NCBI RefSeq assembly: GCF_021555155.1
Contig: NZ_JAKGBU010000048.1
Coordinates: 1 to 41,074, forward strand
Length of the DNA stretch: 41,074 nt
Source: Rhizobium alarense
GTDB taxonomy: Bacteria > Pseudomonadota > Alphaproteobacteria > Rhizobiales > Rhizobiaceae
Direction: 5' to 3'
The position numbers and the translations under genes were made by a program. Shown here in pieces: positions 8,059 through 17,029 of the stretch; the stretch's first letter is position 1; every line of letters begins with the position of its first letter. The notes beneath the pieces were generated by a model. It saw only the letters and a list, made by a program, of their open reading frames with translations. It was not told where the DNA came from and made no database searches.

Positions 8059-9210
8059 CTATCGCAGCCATCCGGCAATGCGCTCCATGGCCTCGCTCAT
8101 CTCCTTGTAGGAGCCCGCATAGGAGAACCGCATCGTGCGGTGCCCTTCGAGCGGGTCGAAATCGAGGCCGGGCGTCGCCGCGACATTGATCCCCGAGAGC
8201 ATGCGACGCGCGAAATCCATGCTGTCGTTGGTGAACCGGCCGACATCGCAATAGGCGTAGAAGGCACCGTCCATCGGCGAGGCGATGGAGAAGCCGAGTT
8301 CGGGCAGGCGCCGGCCGAGCAGCTCGCGGTTGGCGCGATAGGCGTCGCAATAGAGGTCGAGTTCCTCCCCTGAGGCGAGCGCCGCGGTGGCGGCGATCTG
8401 CGAGAGTTCCGGCGCGGAAATGTAGAGACTTTGCGCGATGCGCTCGACGGGGCGCACCATCGCCTCCGGCAGCACCATCCAGCCGACGCGCCACCCCGTC
8501 ATGCAGTAGTATTTCGAGAAGGAATTGATGACGACCACGTCGTCGGTCAGCTCGAGCGCGGTCGTCTCCTCGCCGGCAAAGGTCAGGCCGTGGTAGATCT
8601 CGTCGGAGATGAAGGCGATGCCGTTGTCCGAGCAATAGCGGGAAAGTGCTGCGAGCTGCGCGCGGCCCGTCACGGTGCCGGTCGGATTGGCGGGGCTTGC
8701 GAGCAGCACGCCGGCGAGCCGGCCCGTCTGCGCCTGTGCCGCCGCGAGGCTTTCCGGCGTCAGCGTGAAGCCGTTCTCCGGCCCCGCCTCGATCTCCACG
8801 GTCTCGACGCCGAGCGCCGACAGGATGTTGCGATAGGCGGGATAGCCGGGCCGGGCGATCGCCACCCGGTCGCCCGGGTCGAAGAGGGACAGGAAGGCAA
8901 GGTTGAAGCCCGCCGAGGATCCCGTGGTCACGACGATGCGCGCCGGGTCGACGGCGACGCCATGCGCCTGGCGATAGTGCGCGGCAAGCGCCTCGCGAAG
9001 GGACAGCAGCCCCAGCGCGTCGGTATAGCCGATCCTTCCCTGTTCCAGCGCCCTGCGGGCGGCATCCAGCGCGGCGCGCGGCGCCGGGTGCACCGGCTGG
9101 CCGACGGCCATGGAAATCACGTCGTGACCGGCAGCGCGCCGGCGCGTCGCTTCCGCCAGGACGTCCATCGCGTGGAAGGGTTCGACGGCGCTGCGCCTCG
9201 AGGGTCTCAT
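8059..9210 (-). CDS. PLP-dependent class I/II aminotransferase
   Basis: Fold-type I aminotransferase of 383 residues. PLP-site residues visible are Asn175 (SPANPTGTV), Asp203 and Tyr206 (ISDEIYHGL), and the Schiff-base Lys233 (NSFSKYYCMTGWRVGW). The conserved Arg binding the substrate carboxylate is in the C-terminal part (TMRFSYAGS). The ATG at 9210 has GGGAG six bases upstream; a GTG at 9255 would add 15 residues but lacks such a site. Members of this subgroup are often annotated as aspartate or aromatic aminotransferases, but the amino donor cannot be fixed here. Divergent from the DsbA-family gene and convergent with the SDR gene. Confidence 0.92.
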   Translation of the reverse strand: MRPSRRSAVEPFHAMDVLAEATRRRAAGHDVISMAVGQPVHPAPRAALDAARRALEQGRIGYTDALGLLSLREALAAHYRQAHGVAVDPARIVVTTGSSAGFNLAFLSLFDPGDRVAIARPGYPAYRNILSALGVETVEIEAGPENGFTLTPESLAAAQAQTGRLAGVLLASPANPTGTVTGRAQLAALSRYCSDNGIAFISDEIYHGLTFAGEETTALELTDDVVVINSFSKYYCMTGWRVGWMVLPEAMVRPVERIAQSLYISAPELSQIAATAALASGEELDLYCDAYRANRELLGRRLPELGFSIASPMDGAFYAYCDVGRFTNDSMDFARRMLSGINVAATPGLDFDPLEGHRTMRFSYAGSYKEMSEAMERIAGWLR

Positions 9211-9425
9211 CGGTGTCTCCCTGCTTGTCTCCGGCCCTCCCCTAGCCGGAAGCACCGGCTCTTCACAATCCCGCGAAGACCGGAAATCGGCCGCTTTTCA
9301 TGTTTCGTTTACCGACGACGCGTCCTATTGTCCCGCAAAGACCGGTGCGGCCAACGGTTTCGCGATTGACGCGGCTGCAGCGGGATGGGATGCAGCCGAC
9401 CAGACTTCACGAGGACAGACCCGCC

Positions 9426-10187
9426 ATGCGCATCACGACATTCCTTCGGGCGGCCGCCGTCGCCCTCCTCGCCGGCACCGCGCTTCCGCTGAGCGCGGCC
9501 GCGCTGGACGACAGCCAGAAGGAGGAAATCGGCGCCTATATCAAGGAATATCTGCTCGCCAACCCGGAGATCCTCCTGGAGGTGCAGGAGGCGCTGCAGG
9601 CGAAGCAGGCCGCCGCCCAGCAGGCGCAGTCCGCCTCCGCCATCGACGAGAACAGGGACGCGATCTTCACCTCGAAATACGACATCGCGCTCGGCAATCC
9701 GAAGGGCGACGTGACGGTGGTCGAGTTCTTCGACTACAATTGCGGCTACTGCAAACGTGCGCTCACCGACATGGATGCGATCCTCGAGAAGGACAAGAAC
9801 ATCCGCTTCGTCCTGAAGGAACTGCCGATCCTCGGCCCGGACTCGCTTGCCGCCCACAAGGTGAGCGCCGCCTTCCGCGACCTGAAGCCGGAGGCCTACG
9901 GCGCGTTCCACCGCGCCCTGCTCGGCGGCGAGGAACGCGCCACCGAGGAAAGCGCCATCGCGCTTGCCGGGAAACTCGGCGTCACCGAGGCGGACATCCG
10001 CAAGCAGATGGAGGCAAACCCGCACGACGAGGCGGTGCGCGAGGCCTATACGCTCGCCAACGGCCTCGGCATCACCGGCACGCCCTCCTATGTCATCGCC
10101 CGCGAGACGATCTTCGGCGCGATCGGCGCGGACGCCATCGAAGGTAAGGTCGCCAATGTGCGGGCCTGCGGCAAGGCCACTTGCTGA
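9426..10187 (+). CDS. DsbA-family thiol:disulfide oxidoreductase (periplasmic)
   Basis: Exported thioredoxin-fold protein of 253 residues. A signal peptide (residues 1-25, hydrophobic core AAAVALLAGTALPLSAAA) is followed by a helical ScsC/BdbD-type N-terminal segment (about 27-70) and a DsbA/thioredoxin_4 domain. The active site is Cys106-Gly-Tyr-Cys109 (DYNCGYCKR). The cis-Pro loop is TGTPSYVI. The ATG at 9426 has GAGGA ten bases before it. The chain ends in ACGKATC, an extra Cys pair not needed for the fold. It probably acts on disulfides of envelope proteins, as oxidase or isomerase; the sequence does not decide which. It precedes aroQ-accB-accC, with 130 bases between. Confidence 0.93.
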   Translation: MRITTFLRAAAVALLAGTALPLSAAALDDSQKEEIGAYIKEYLLANPEILLEVQEALQAKQAAAQQAQSASAIDENRDAIFTSKYDIALGNPKGDVTVVEFFDYNCGYCKRALTDMDAILEKDKNIRFVLKELPILGPDSLAAHKVSAAFRDLKPEAYGAFHRALLGGEERATEESAIALAGKLGVTEADIRKQMEANPHDEAVREAYTLANGLGITGTPSYVIARETIFGAIGADAIEGKVANVRACGKATC

Positions 10188-10317
10188 GCGCCATCTTTCC
10201 GCCGTTTCCTGCTGGTGTGGCAGTCCCTTGTGGACAAGCGAAGCGCTGTTCCTTGGGGCTTTCCCTGCGGAACCCGCCGGTCTATAGGTACAGGCCTATT
10301 GGCATACGGAAATTCGA

Positions 10318-10755
10318 ATGACCTCGACGCTATACGTGCTGAACGGCCCCAATCTCAATGCGCTCGGCAAACGCGAACCCGGCATCTATGGCGGCCAGAC
10401 GCTGGCGGATATCGAGGCGCTCTGCCGCGCGGAGACCGATCGGCTGGGCTACGGCCTCGAATTCCGCCAGTCCAACCACGAGGGCTTCCTGGTCGACTGG
10501 ATCCACGAGGCCGGCGAGCGCGGCGCGGGCATCGCGATCAACGCGGGTGCCTATACCCACACGTCCATCGCGCTCCACGACGCGATCCGCGCCATCAAGA
10601 TCCCCGTCGTCGAGGTGCATCTTTCCAACGTGCATGCGCGCGAGGAATTCCGCCACGCGTCGCGGATCGCGCCGGCGGTCAAGGGCGTCATTTGCGGCTT
10701 CGGCGCGCAGAGCTACATCCTCGCGCTCAATGCGCTCGCAACAATCACGACATAA
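10318..10755 (+). CDS. aroQ: 3-dehydroquinate dehydratase, type II
   Basis: Converts 3-dehydroquinate to 3-dehydroshikimate, the third step of the shikimate pathway, as a cytosolic dodecamer. 145 residues, the usual length. Type II signatures are NGPNLN (9-14), the catalytic loop Arg19-Glu-Pro-Gly-Ile-Tyr24, Asn75 in [10 protein letters not shown], catalytic His101 in VEVHLSN, and Arg in EFRH. The proline usual in INPGAY is Ala here, a minor change. Start ATG at 10318 with GGAA five bases before. It stands 21 bases before accB; aroQ-accB-accC is a common alphaproteobacterial and general bacterial order and probably one transcript. Confidence 0.97.
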   Translation: MTSTLYVLNGPNLNALGKREPGIYGGQTLADIEALCRAETDRLGYGLEFRQSNHEGFLVDWIHEAGERGAGIAINAGAYTHTSIALHDAIRAIKIPVVEVHLSNVHAREEFRHASRIAPAVKGVICGFGAQSYILALNALATITT

Positions 10756-10776
10756 CAAGAACAAGGGCTTCCTTCC

Positions 10777-11247
10777 ATGGCTGAGAAGAACAAGGGTATC
10801 GATCAGAGCCTGATCCGGGACCTCGCAAACATCCTCAACGAGACCGACCTGACGGAGATCGAGGTCCAGCAGGACGATCTGCGCATCCGCGTGTCGCGCA
10901 CGCCGGCGGCCATCTCCATGGCGGCGATGCCGGCGATGCCCGCCTATGCCGCACCGGCAGCGCCCCAGCCGGCCGCTGCACCGACGAACGCGGCGGAAAC
11001 GGCGAAGTCGAACAAGAATGCGGTCGCCGCACCGATGGTCGGCACCGCCTATCTGTCGCCCGCCCCGGGTGCCCGCCCCTTCATCGAGGTCGGCGCGACC
11101 GTCAAGGAAGGCCAGACGATCCTGATCATCGAGGCGATGAAGACGATGAACCAGATTCCGGCGCCGCGTTCGGGCAAGGTGACCGAGATCCTGGTCGAGG
11201 ACGCGAGCCCGGTGGAATATGGCGAACCGCTGATCGTCATCGAATAA
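10777..11247 (+). CDS. accB: Biotin carboxyl carrier protein of acetyl-CoA carboxylase
   Basis: Carries biotin between the AccC carboxylase and the AccAD transferase in the first committed step of fatty acid synthesis. 156 residues. The N-terminal region (1-40) is followed by an Ala/Pro-rich flexible linker (about 43-75) and the biotinyl domain (about 82-156). The modified lysine is Lys122 in EAMKTMN. The characteristic thumb loop is seen at about residues 91-102 ([11 protein letters not shown]). Start ATG at 10777. Ten bases separate its stop from accC, so the two subunits are surely co-transcribed. Confidence 0.98.
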   Translation: MAEKNKGIDQSLIRDLANILNETDLTEIEVQQDDLRIRVSRTPAAISMAAMPAMPAYAAPAAPQPAAAPTNAAETAKSNKNAVAAPMVGTAYLSPAPGARPFIEVGATVKEGQTILIIEAMKTMNQIPAPRSGKVTEILVEDASPVEYGEPLIVIE

Positions 11248-11257
11248 GGTGGCCGTC

Positions 11258-12601
11258 ATGATCTCCAAGGTTCTCATAGCCAACCGCGGCGAAATCGCCC
11301 TTCGCGTTCTGCGCGCCTGCAAGGAGCTCGGTATCGCCACGGTTGCCGTGCATTCGACGGCGGATGCCGACGCGATGCATGTGCGGCTTGCCGACGAAAG
11401 CGTCTGCATCGGCCCGCCGCCGTCGCGTGAAAGCTACCTCAACATCCACCAGATCGTCGCCGCCTGCGAGATCACCGGCGCCGACGCCGTGCATCCGGGC
11501 TACGGCTTCCTGTCGGAAAACGCCAAGTTCGCCGAAATCCTCGACGCGCACGGCATCACGTTCATCGGCCCGACCGCGGAGCATATCCGCATCATGGGCG
11601 ACAAGATCACCGCCAAGAAGACGGCGGAGGCGCTCGGCATCCCGGTCGTTCCGGGCTCCGACGGCGAGGTGAAGCCCGACAATGCGATGCAGGTCGCCCG
11701 CAAGATCGGCTTCCCGGTGCTCATCAAGGCGACCGCCGGCGGCGGCGGCCGCGGCATGAAGGTGGCGAAGACCGAAGCCGATCTCGAAGAGGCCGTCTCG
11801 ACGGCCCGCGCCGAAGCGCTCGCCGCCTTCGGCAACGACGCCGTCTACATGGAAAAGTACCTCGGCAAGCCGCGCCATATCGAAATCCAGGTGGTCGGCG
11901 ATGGCGAGGGCAATGCCATCCATCTCGGCGAGCGGGACTGCTCGCTGCAGCGCCGCCACCAGAAGGTCTGGGAGGAGGCGAACTCCCCTGCCCTCAATGT
12001 CGAGCAGCGCATGAAGATCGGCCAGATCTGCGCCGACGCCATGAGGAAGCTCAAGTACCGCGGCGCCGGCACGGTCGAGTTCCTCTACGAGAACGGCGAG
12101 TTCTATTTCATCGAGATGAACACGCGCCTGCAGGTGGAGCATCCGATCACCGAGGCGATCACCGGCATCGATCTCGTGCACGAGCAGATCCGGGTTGCCT
12201 CCGGCGCCGGGCTGTCGGTGACGCAGGACGAGGTCGTCTTCTCCGGCCACGCCATCGAATGCCGCATCAATGCGGAAGACCCGCGCACCTTCGTTCCCTC
12301 GCCGGGCACGATCACGCATTTCCATGCGCCGGGCGGCCTCGGCGTGCGCGTCGATTCGGGCGCCTATCAGGGCTACCGCATCCCGCCCTATTACGACAGC
12401 CTGATCGGCAAGCTGATCGTGCACGGCCGCACGCGCGTCGAATGCATGATGCGGCTGCGCCGGGTCCTCGACGAGTTCGTCATCGACGGCATCAAGACGA
12501 CGCTGCCGCTCTTCCAGGACCTGATCGGCAACCAGGACATCGCCAACGGCGACTACGACATCCACTGGCTGGAGACCTATCTGGCCAGGGCCTCGGAATA
12601 G
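11258..12601 (+). CDS. accC: Biotin carboxylase subunit of acetyl-CoA carboxylase
   Basis: ATP-grasp enzyme that carboxylates the biotin on AccB. 447 residues, close to the E. coli length of 449. The start is the ATG at 11258 ([16 protein letters not shown]) with AAGGTGG upstream; a GTG nine bases earlier also reads in frame. The biotin carboxylase N-terminal domain covers about 1-112, and the ATP-grasp domain about 115-315, with the Gly-rich loop [11 protein letters not shown] and the [13 protein letters not shown] motif. The C-terminal domain includes [12 protein letters not shown]. It follows accB by ten bases and aat follows by six, so aat may share the transcript. accA and accD are not in the window. 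Confidence 0.98.
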   Translation: MISKVLIANRGEIALRVLRACKELGIATVAVHSTADADAMHVRLADESVCIGPPPSRESYLNIHQIVAACEITGADAVHPGYGFLSENAKFAEILDAHGITFIGPTAEHIRIMGDKITAKKTAEALGIPVVPGSDGEVKPDNAMQVARKIGFPVLIKATAGGGGRGMKVAKTEADLEEAVSTARAEALAAFGNDAVYMEKYLGKPRHIEIQVVGDGEGNAIHLGERDCSLQRRHQKVWEEANSPALNVEQRMKIGQICADAMRKLKYRGAGTVEFLYENGEFYFIEMNTRLQVEHPITEAITGIDLVHEQIRVASGAGLSVTQDEVVFSGHAIECRINAEDPRTFVPSPGTITHFHAPGGLGVRVDSGAYQGYRIPPYYDSLIGKLIVHGRTRVECMMRLRRVLDEFVIDGIKTTLPLFQDLIGNQDIANGDYDIHWLETYLARASE

Positions 12602-12607
12602 CCGGCG

Positions 12608-13222
12608 ATGGCGGCGCGGCGCGGCAGGCACCCGGAGATCACACCGGAGCTCCTGCTGCGCGCCTACTCCATCGGTCTGTTCCCGATGGCCGATTCGGCG
12701 GACGACCCGGAGCTCTTCTGGGTCGAGCCGGATATCCGGGGCGTCATCCCGCTTGACCGCTTCCACGTCTCGCGCAGCCTTGCCAGGACAATCCGCCGGA
12801 AGCCCTTCGACATCCGTGTCGACACGGCCTTCGAGGCGGTGATCGCCGCCTGCGCCGAAGCCGCACCCGACCGCCCGTCCACCTGGATCAATCGGCGGAT
12901 CAGGACGCTCTACGCGCAGCTTCACCGCATGGGGCACGCCCACAGTGTCGAGGCCTGGGAGGGGGAGCAACTCGTCGGCGGGCTCTATGGCGTTTCGCTC
13001 GGCGCCGCCTTCTTCGGCGAGAGCATGTTCTCGCGCCGAACCGATGCCTCGAAGATCTGTCTCGTGCACCTGGTCGAGCGGATGCGCGAGAAGGGATTCC
13101 GCCTGCTCGACACGCAGTTCACCACGGAGCATCTCAGAAGCTTCGGCGCGATCGACGTGCCCAAGGCGGATTACGAGGATCTTCTGGCAAACGCGCTCAC
13201 CTCGCCGCACCTGCCGTTCTGA
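12608..13222 (+). CDS. aat: Leucyl/phenylalanyl-tRNA-protein transferase
   Basis: Adds Leu or Phe to proteins with N-terminal Arg or Lys, marking them for ClpAP degradation. 204 residues, the short form found in alphaproteobacteria. Family signatures are the N-terminal [14 protein letters not shown], the [24 protein letters not shown] block (given here in part: [13 protein letters not shown]), TWIN in the middle, and [19 protein letters not shown] with the catalytic region. Start ATG at 12608, six bases after accC. Convergent with the DUF2155 gene. In the rhizobial genomes I recall, aat sits in this same accC neighbourhood, which supports the call. Confidence 0.96.
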   Translation: MAARRGRHPEITPELLLRAYSIGLFPMADSADDPELFWVEPDIRGVIPLDRFHVSRSLARTIRRKPFDIRVDTAFEAVIAACAEAAPDRPSTWINRRIRTLYAQLHRMGHAHSVEAWEGEQLVGGLYGVSLGAAFFGESMFSRRTDASKICLVHLVERMREKGFRLLDTQFTTEHLRSFGAIDVPKADYEDLLANALTSPHLPF

Positions 13223-13257
13223 TCTGTCATCGGCTGCGCGAGACGCAACCGCTCGGG

Positions 13258-13728
13258 TCAGTTGGACGGCTCGGCCTTCGTCTCGACATTTTCCGGCGGC
13301 GGGACGTCGGACTGCAGCTTGCATTCGGTCAGCCAGACGTCATAGACCGGGTGCTCGACGGCATTGAGGCCCGGGCTGTCGGCGAACATCCAGCCGGTGA
13401 AGATGCGGCGGATCTTGCGGTCCAGCGTGATCTCGTCCACCTCGACGAAGGTCGTCACCTTCTGCGCTTCCGTGTCGTCTCGGTTGTAGCAGACCTTCGG
13501 CGTCACCTGCAGCGCGCCGAACTGCACCGTCTCGCCGACATAGACGTCGAAGCTCGTGATGCGGCCGGTGATCTTGTCGATGCCGGAGAAGACGGCGACG
13601 GGATTCTCGATGCGCGCCGCCTCGCCGGGGCGCGGCGAAAGCGCCGTGGCGCAGACCATGCCAAGGGCCAGCACGCGCACTGCGGTGCCCGCCCGGCCGT
13701 TCGTCAGCGTCTGTATCAAATGGATCAC
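13258..13728 (-). CDS. DUF2155 domain-containing exported protein
   Basis: 156-residue protein of unknown function, found mainly in alphaproteobacteria. A signal-like hydrophobic segment (about 17-35, ALGMVCATALSPRPGEA) is followed by the DUF2155 domain, with VFSGIDKITGRITSFDV, a VCYNRD strand with one Cys, and the RIFTGWMFADSPGLNAVEHPVYD region (quoted in part: FTGWMFADSPGLNAVEHP). A second Cys near the end (WLTECKL) could pair with the first. I place the start at a GTG (13728) because GGGAG lies seven bases upstream. The NDUFA12-like gene lies 79 bases upstream on the same strand, so both may be co-transcribed. Confidence 0.85.
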   Translation of the reverse strand: MIHLIQTLTNGRAGTAVRVLALGMVCATALSPRPGEAARIENPVAVFSGIDKITGRITSFDVYVGETVQFGALQVTPKVCYNRDDTEAQKVTTFVEVDEITLDRKIRRIFTGWMFADSPGLNAVEHPVYDVWLTECKLQSDVPPPENVETKAEPSN

Positions 13729-13807
13729 CTGCCGGCTCCCGCAAATCCTGAAGGCGACGATGCGCCGCCCTGCCGATCCGCTAGCGATGAATTGTGGCGA
13801 AACGGGA

Positions 13808-14206
13808 TCAGGAGCCCGGCGTCCAGGCGTCATAGTCGCCGGTAACGCGCGGACGTTCGCCGGCCGCGGCGATCGAGCCCGGCGGGCGGTAGGCAAGCGC
13901 CGAGCCCGTATGGTTCTGGCGATGCGGCTTCTGCCATTCGCGCGCCTTGTAGTCCTCGTCGGCCGGCGAGACGTCGGTGCGGTGATGCATCCAGCCGTGC
14001 CAGCCCGGCGGGATCGCCGAGGCCTCGGCATAGCCGTTGTAGATCACCCAGCGGCGCGTCCGGCCCTCGGAATCCTTGGCCGTGCCCTGATAGTAGACGT
14101 TACCGAGTTCGTCCTCGCCGACCCTTGTGCCGAAGCGCCAGGTGTGAAAGCGCGTGCCGATCGTCTGACCGTTCCACCACGTGAAGATTTGCTTCAAGAA
14201 ATTCAT
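13808..14206 (-). CDS. NADH:ubiquinone oxidoreductase subunit, NDUFA12 family
   Basis: Accessory subunit of respiratory complex I, homologous to mitochondrial NDUFA12 (B17.2). 132 residues. The diagnostic core is visible: the VGEDELGNVYYQG strand, RWVIYNG, then ASAIPPGWHGWMHH and the ending KPHRQNHTGSALAYRP. Start ATG at 14206. Such genes occur in alphaproteobacteria, the group related to mitochondria, and this is one reason for placing the organism there. It lies away from the main nuo operon, which is normal. 138 bases with no gene separate it from the GNAT gene upstream. Confidence 0.93.
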   Translation of the reverse strand: MNFLKQIFTWWNGQTIGTRFHTWRFGTRVGEDELGNVYYQGTAKDSEGRTRRWVIYNGYAEASAIPPGWHGWMHHRTDVSPADEDYKAREWQKPHRQNHTGSALAYRPPGSIAAAGERPRVTGDYDAWTPGS

Positions 14207-14344
14207 GCGAGACGTCCTTGGCAGGATGCGGGCAACGCCGCCTTCCCTATCGAATTGCGCATTCCGCTTATGGCGCGCCGGACCGCCGATGTCCAGCGAT
14301 TCCCGCGGCTTTGCATCCCTCCGGCCGGGGCTGATCGTCGCGCC

Positions 14345-14842
14345 TCACCCGAGCGGCTTCTCGTAGATCCAGGCCGGAATGCCGGACTGGCCGTCGCCGC
14401 AGTTCGACGTCTCGCCGACCTTCTCGAAGCCGAGCATCGCGTAGAAGGCGATCGCCCGCGTGTTTCCGGGCTCGACCTCGAGGCGCATCGCGGCGGCGTC
14501 CGGAAAGCAGGTCTCGAGCTCGGCGAAGAGATCGCGGCCGATGCCCCGGCGCTGATGTTCCGGCAGCACGTAGAGCTGATGCAGCAGCGCGGTCTTCGGC
14601 CGATCCTTCATCATGGCGGCGAAGCCCATGCCGGCGATGTTCCGGCCGTCGTCGGCGACGACAAACTCGCCGTCCCGCCGTGCGAGCCGTTCCTTCAGGG
14701 CCGGGACGGAGTGCCATTTCGCCGTCAGTTCCGAGACCTTCGCGGCGCCGTAGAGTGCATCGTAGGTGGCGTGCCACGTCTCGGCGAGCAGTGCGCTCAC
14801 CTTGGCAAGGTCGCGCTCCGTCGCCGTGCGGACGAAGAACAC
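14345..14842 (-). CDS. GNAT family N-acetyltransferase
   Basis: 165-residue acetyltransferase. The acetyl-CoA pyrophosphate-binding motif A is seen as QRRGIGRDL after LHQLYVLPEH, and motif B as NTRAIAFYAMLGFEKVGE. It starts with a GTG at 14842, five bases after the gatB stop, so it is probably translated from the gatB mRNA. The tail EKPLG and the strand WIYEKPL close the fold. The substrate is unknown; small-molecule amines, antibiotics and protein N-termini are all possible in this family. Confidence 0.88.
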   Translation of the reverse strand: MFFVRTATERDLAKVSALLAETWHATYDALYGAAKVSELTAKWHSVPALKERLARRDGEFVVADDGRNIAGMGFAAMMKDRPKTALLHQLYVLPEHQRRGIGRDLFAELETCFPDAAAMRLEVEPGNTRAIAFYAMLGFEKVGETSNCGDGQSGIPAWIYEKPLG

Positions 14843-14847
14843 GGCGC

Positions 14848-16350
14848 CTATTCCTCGATGCCGAGCTTGGCCTTCACCAGGGCCTGGACGGCCTGCGGGT
14901 TGGCCTTGCCGCCGGTCGCCTTCATCACCTGGCCGACGAACCAGCCGGCGAGCGTCGGCTTTGCCTTCACCTTCTCGACCTGGTCCGGATTGGCGGCGAT
15001 GATCTCGTCGACGGCCTTCTCGATGGCACCGGTGTCGGTCACCTGCTTCATGCCGCGCGATTCCACGATGTCCGCCGGCTCGCCGCCCTCGTTCCAGACG
15101 ATCTCGAAGAGATCCTTGGCAAGCTTGCCGGAGATCGTGCCGTCCTTGATGAGGTCGATGATCTGGCCGAGCTGGACGGGAGAAACCGGAGTCTCTTCAA
15201 TGTCCTTGCCGGCTTTGTTCAAGGCGCCCAGCAGGTCGTTGATGACCCAGTTCGCGGCGATCTTGCCGTCGCGGCCGGCGGCGACGGCCTCGAAATAGTC
15301 GGCGATCGCCTTTTCCGAGACGAGCACCGAGGCGTCGTAGACGGACAGGCCGAGATCCTTGACGAAGCGCTCCTTCTTGTCGTCCGGCAGTTCCGGCAGG
15401 TCGGCGAGCAGACTGCCGACGAACGCGTTGTCGAATTCGAGCGGCAGCAGGTCCGGATCGGGGAAATAGCGATAGTCGTGCGCGTCCTCCTTGGAGCGCA
15501 TTGAGCGCGTCTCGCCCTTGCCCGGATCGAACAGCCGCGTCTCCTGGTCGATCATGCCGCCGTCCTCCAGGATGGCGATCTGGCGACGCGCCTCGAATTC
15601 GATCGCCTGGCCGACGAAGCGGATCGAGTTGACGTTCTTGATCTCGCAGCGCGTACCGAATCCCTCGCCCGGCCGGCGCACCGAAACGTTGACGTCGGCG
15701 CGCATCGAGCCTTCGTCCATGTTGCCGTCGCAGGTGCCGAGATAGCGCAGGATGGTGCGCAGCTTGGTGAGATAGGCCTTGGCCTCGTCGGAGGAGCGCA
15801 TGTCCGGCTTGGAGACGATTTCCATCAGCGCGACGCCGGAACGGTTGAGATCGACATAGGACATGGTCGGATGCTGATCGTGCATCGACTTGCCGGCGTC
15901 CTGCTCCAGATGCAGCCGCTCGATGCCGATCTCCACGTCCTCGAACTGCCCCTTGCGGTCCGGGCCGACGGAGATGACGATCTTGCCCTCGCCGACGATC
16001 GGGTCCTTGTACTGCGAGATCTGGTAGCCCTGCGGCAGGTCCGGGTAGAAATAGTTCTTCCGGTCGAAGATCGAGCGATGGTTGATCTGCGCCTTCAGGC
16101 CGAGCCCCGTGCGCACCGCCTGCCGGACGCATTCCTCGTTGATGACGGGCAGCATGCCGGGCATCGCCGCATCGACCAGCGAGACATTGGCGTTCGGTGC
16201 CTTGCCGAATTCCGTCGAAGCGCCGGAGAAGAGCTTCGAATTGGAAAGGATCTGCGCATGCACCTCCATGCCGATGATCACCTCCCAGTCGCCGGTAGCG
16301 CCGGGGATGTAGCGTTTCGGATCGGAAATACGGACGTCGACGAGGGTCAT
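14848..16350 (-). CDS. gatB: Aspartyl/glutamyl-tRNA(Asn/Gln) amidotransferase subunit B
   Basis: Subunit of GatCAB, which amidates Glu-tRNA(Gln) or Asp-tRNA(Asn). 500 residues. The ATG at 16350 ([14 protein letters not shown]) is chosen because the conserved GatB core, [13 protein letters not shown], follows at about 22-34; the open frame continues upstream into the rrf2 promoter region without a good start. The kinase domain includes [15 protein letters not shown] and [18 protein letters not shown] (tRNA-Glu/ATP handling), and [14 protein letters not shown]. The helical and YqeY-type tail domains end in [13 protein letters not shown]. gatB stands about 3.8 kb from gatCA, with regulator, redox, YjhX and RTX genes between them. 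Its 5' end is divergent from rrf2. Confidence 0.97.
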   Translation of the reverse strand: MTLVDVRISDPKRYIPGATGDWEVIIGMEVHAQILSNSKLFSGASTEFGKAPNANVSLVDAAMPGMLPVINEECVRQAVRTGLGLKAQINHRSIFDRKNYFYPDLPQGYQISQYKDPIVGEGKIVISVGPDRKGQFEDVEIGIERLHLEQDAGKSMHDQHPTMSYVDLNRSGVALMEIVSKPDMRSSDEAKAYLTKLRTILRYLGTCDGNMDEGSMRADVNVSVRRPGEGFGTRCEIKNVNSIRFVGQAIEFEARRQIAILEDGGMIDQETRLFDPGKGETRSMRSKEDAHDYRYFPDPDLLPLEFDNAFVGSLLADLPELPDDKKERFVKDLGLSVYDASVLVSEKAIADYFEAVAAGRDGKIAANWVINDLLGALNKAGKDIEETPVSPVQLGQIIDLIKDGTISGKLAKDLFEIVWNEGGEPADIVESRGMKQVTDTGAIEKAVDEIIAANPDQVEKVKAKPTLAGWFVGQVMKATGGKANPQAVQALVKAKLGIEE

Positions 16351-16456
16351 GGGATGCTCTTCGCAGTGGCCTTGGATTCGCCTGCCTCGGTAGACCATAT
16401 GCCCCGGAGGCGCAAGGCTTGCGACGGGTGTCCCATGCCTTCCGGAGCAACCGGCC

Positions 16457-16492
16457 TTGACATCAGCCATAATTCGTAACATATATTGTTAC
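16457..16492 (+). promoter_or_regulatory. Promoter and palindromic operator of the Rrf2 gene
   Basis: A -35 box TTGACA (16457-16462) is followed 19 bases later by TATATT (16482-16487). A perfect 6-5-6 palindrome, GTAACATATATTGTTAC, spans 16476-16492 and covers the -10 box. Its last base touches the ATG at 16493, with no ribosome site between. A transcript starting the usual distance after this -10 box would begin at or very near the start codon, so it would be leaderless. A repressor on this site would block RNA polymerase directly. Palindromes of this size are typical of Rrf2 dimers, so autoregulation is likely. Confidence 0.65.
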
Positions 16493-16942
16493 ATGAAAAG
16501 AAACAGCCGACTTTCCGCGGTGCTGCATGCGCTGATGCACATGGCCGAGCGCGACCGCCCGATGACCTCGGACGAACTTGCGCATTGCCTCGATACCAAT
16601 GCCGTCGTCGTCAGGCGCACCATGGCCGGGCTGCGGGATGCCGGCATCGTCGCGTCCGGCCGCGGCCATGGCGGCGGCTGGCAATTCGCCCGACCGCTCG
16701 ACGACATCTCGCTTTTCGACATCTACAACGCGCTGGGCGAGCCGATTCTCTTCCAGATCGGACCGGCGACCGAAATGCCGGGCTGCGCCGTCGAACGGTC
16801 CGTCAACGCCGTCATCGGCGAAGCGCTGAAGGATGCCGAGGCGATGCTGATGGCGCGGTTCCGGCAGAAGACGCTCGCCGACCTCGCGGCAGATTTCCAT
16901 CTCGCGGTGCTTGCAAAGGCGGCGCGCCCCGACACCGGCTGA
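16493..16942 (+). CDS. Rrf2 family transcriptional regulator
   Basis: 149-residue winged-helix repressor of the Rrf2 family. The helix-turn-helix covers about 24-50 (SDELAHCLDTNAVVVRRTM) and the wing GRGHGGGWQFARPL about 56-69; LFDIYNALGEP begins the dimerisation helix. Rrf2 sensors with an Fe-S cluster usually carry three clustered Cys. This one has only Cys32 and Cys98, so a cluster is unlikely and a thiol switch is possible. The ATG at 16493 directly follows the palindrome and has no ribosome site. It is followed 87 bases later by a thioredoxin-reductase-like gene, its probable target. Similar Rrf2-flavoprotein pairs are common in Rhizobiales. Confidence 0.92.
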   Translation: MKRNSRLSAVLHALMHMAERDRPMTSDELAHCLDTNAVVVRRTMAGLRDAGIVASGRGHGGGWQFARPLDDISLFDIYNALGEPILFQIGPATEMPGCAVERSVNAVIGEALKDAEAMLMARFRQKTLADLAADFHLAVLAKAARPDTG

Positions 16943-17029
16943 GCCGGGTCCCGCTTCCCTCCCCAAGGCAGACGATCGCGCGGCGCGTGTCGCGCGAAGG
17001 CTGCCGCTTGCTCCAGAAAGGATGAGACC

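Noticed and set aside
11237-13324. 695-codon minus-strand frame opposite accC and aat
   Set aside because: Antisense to two certain genes; biased composition only.
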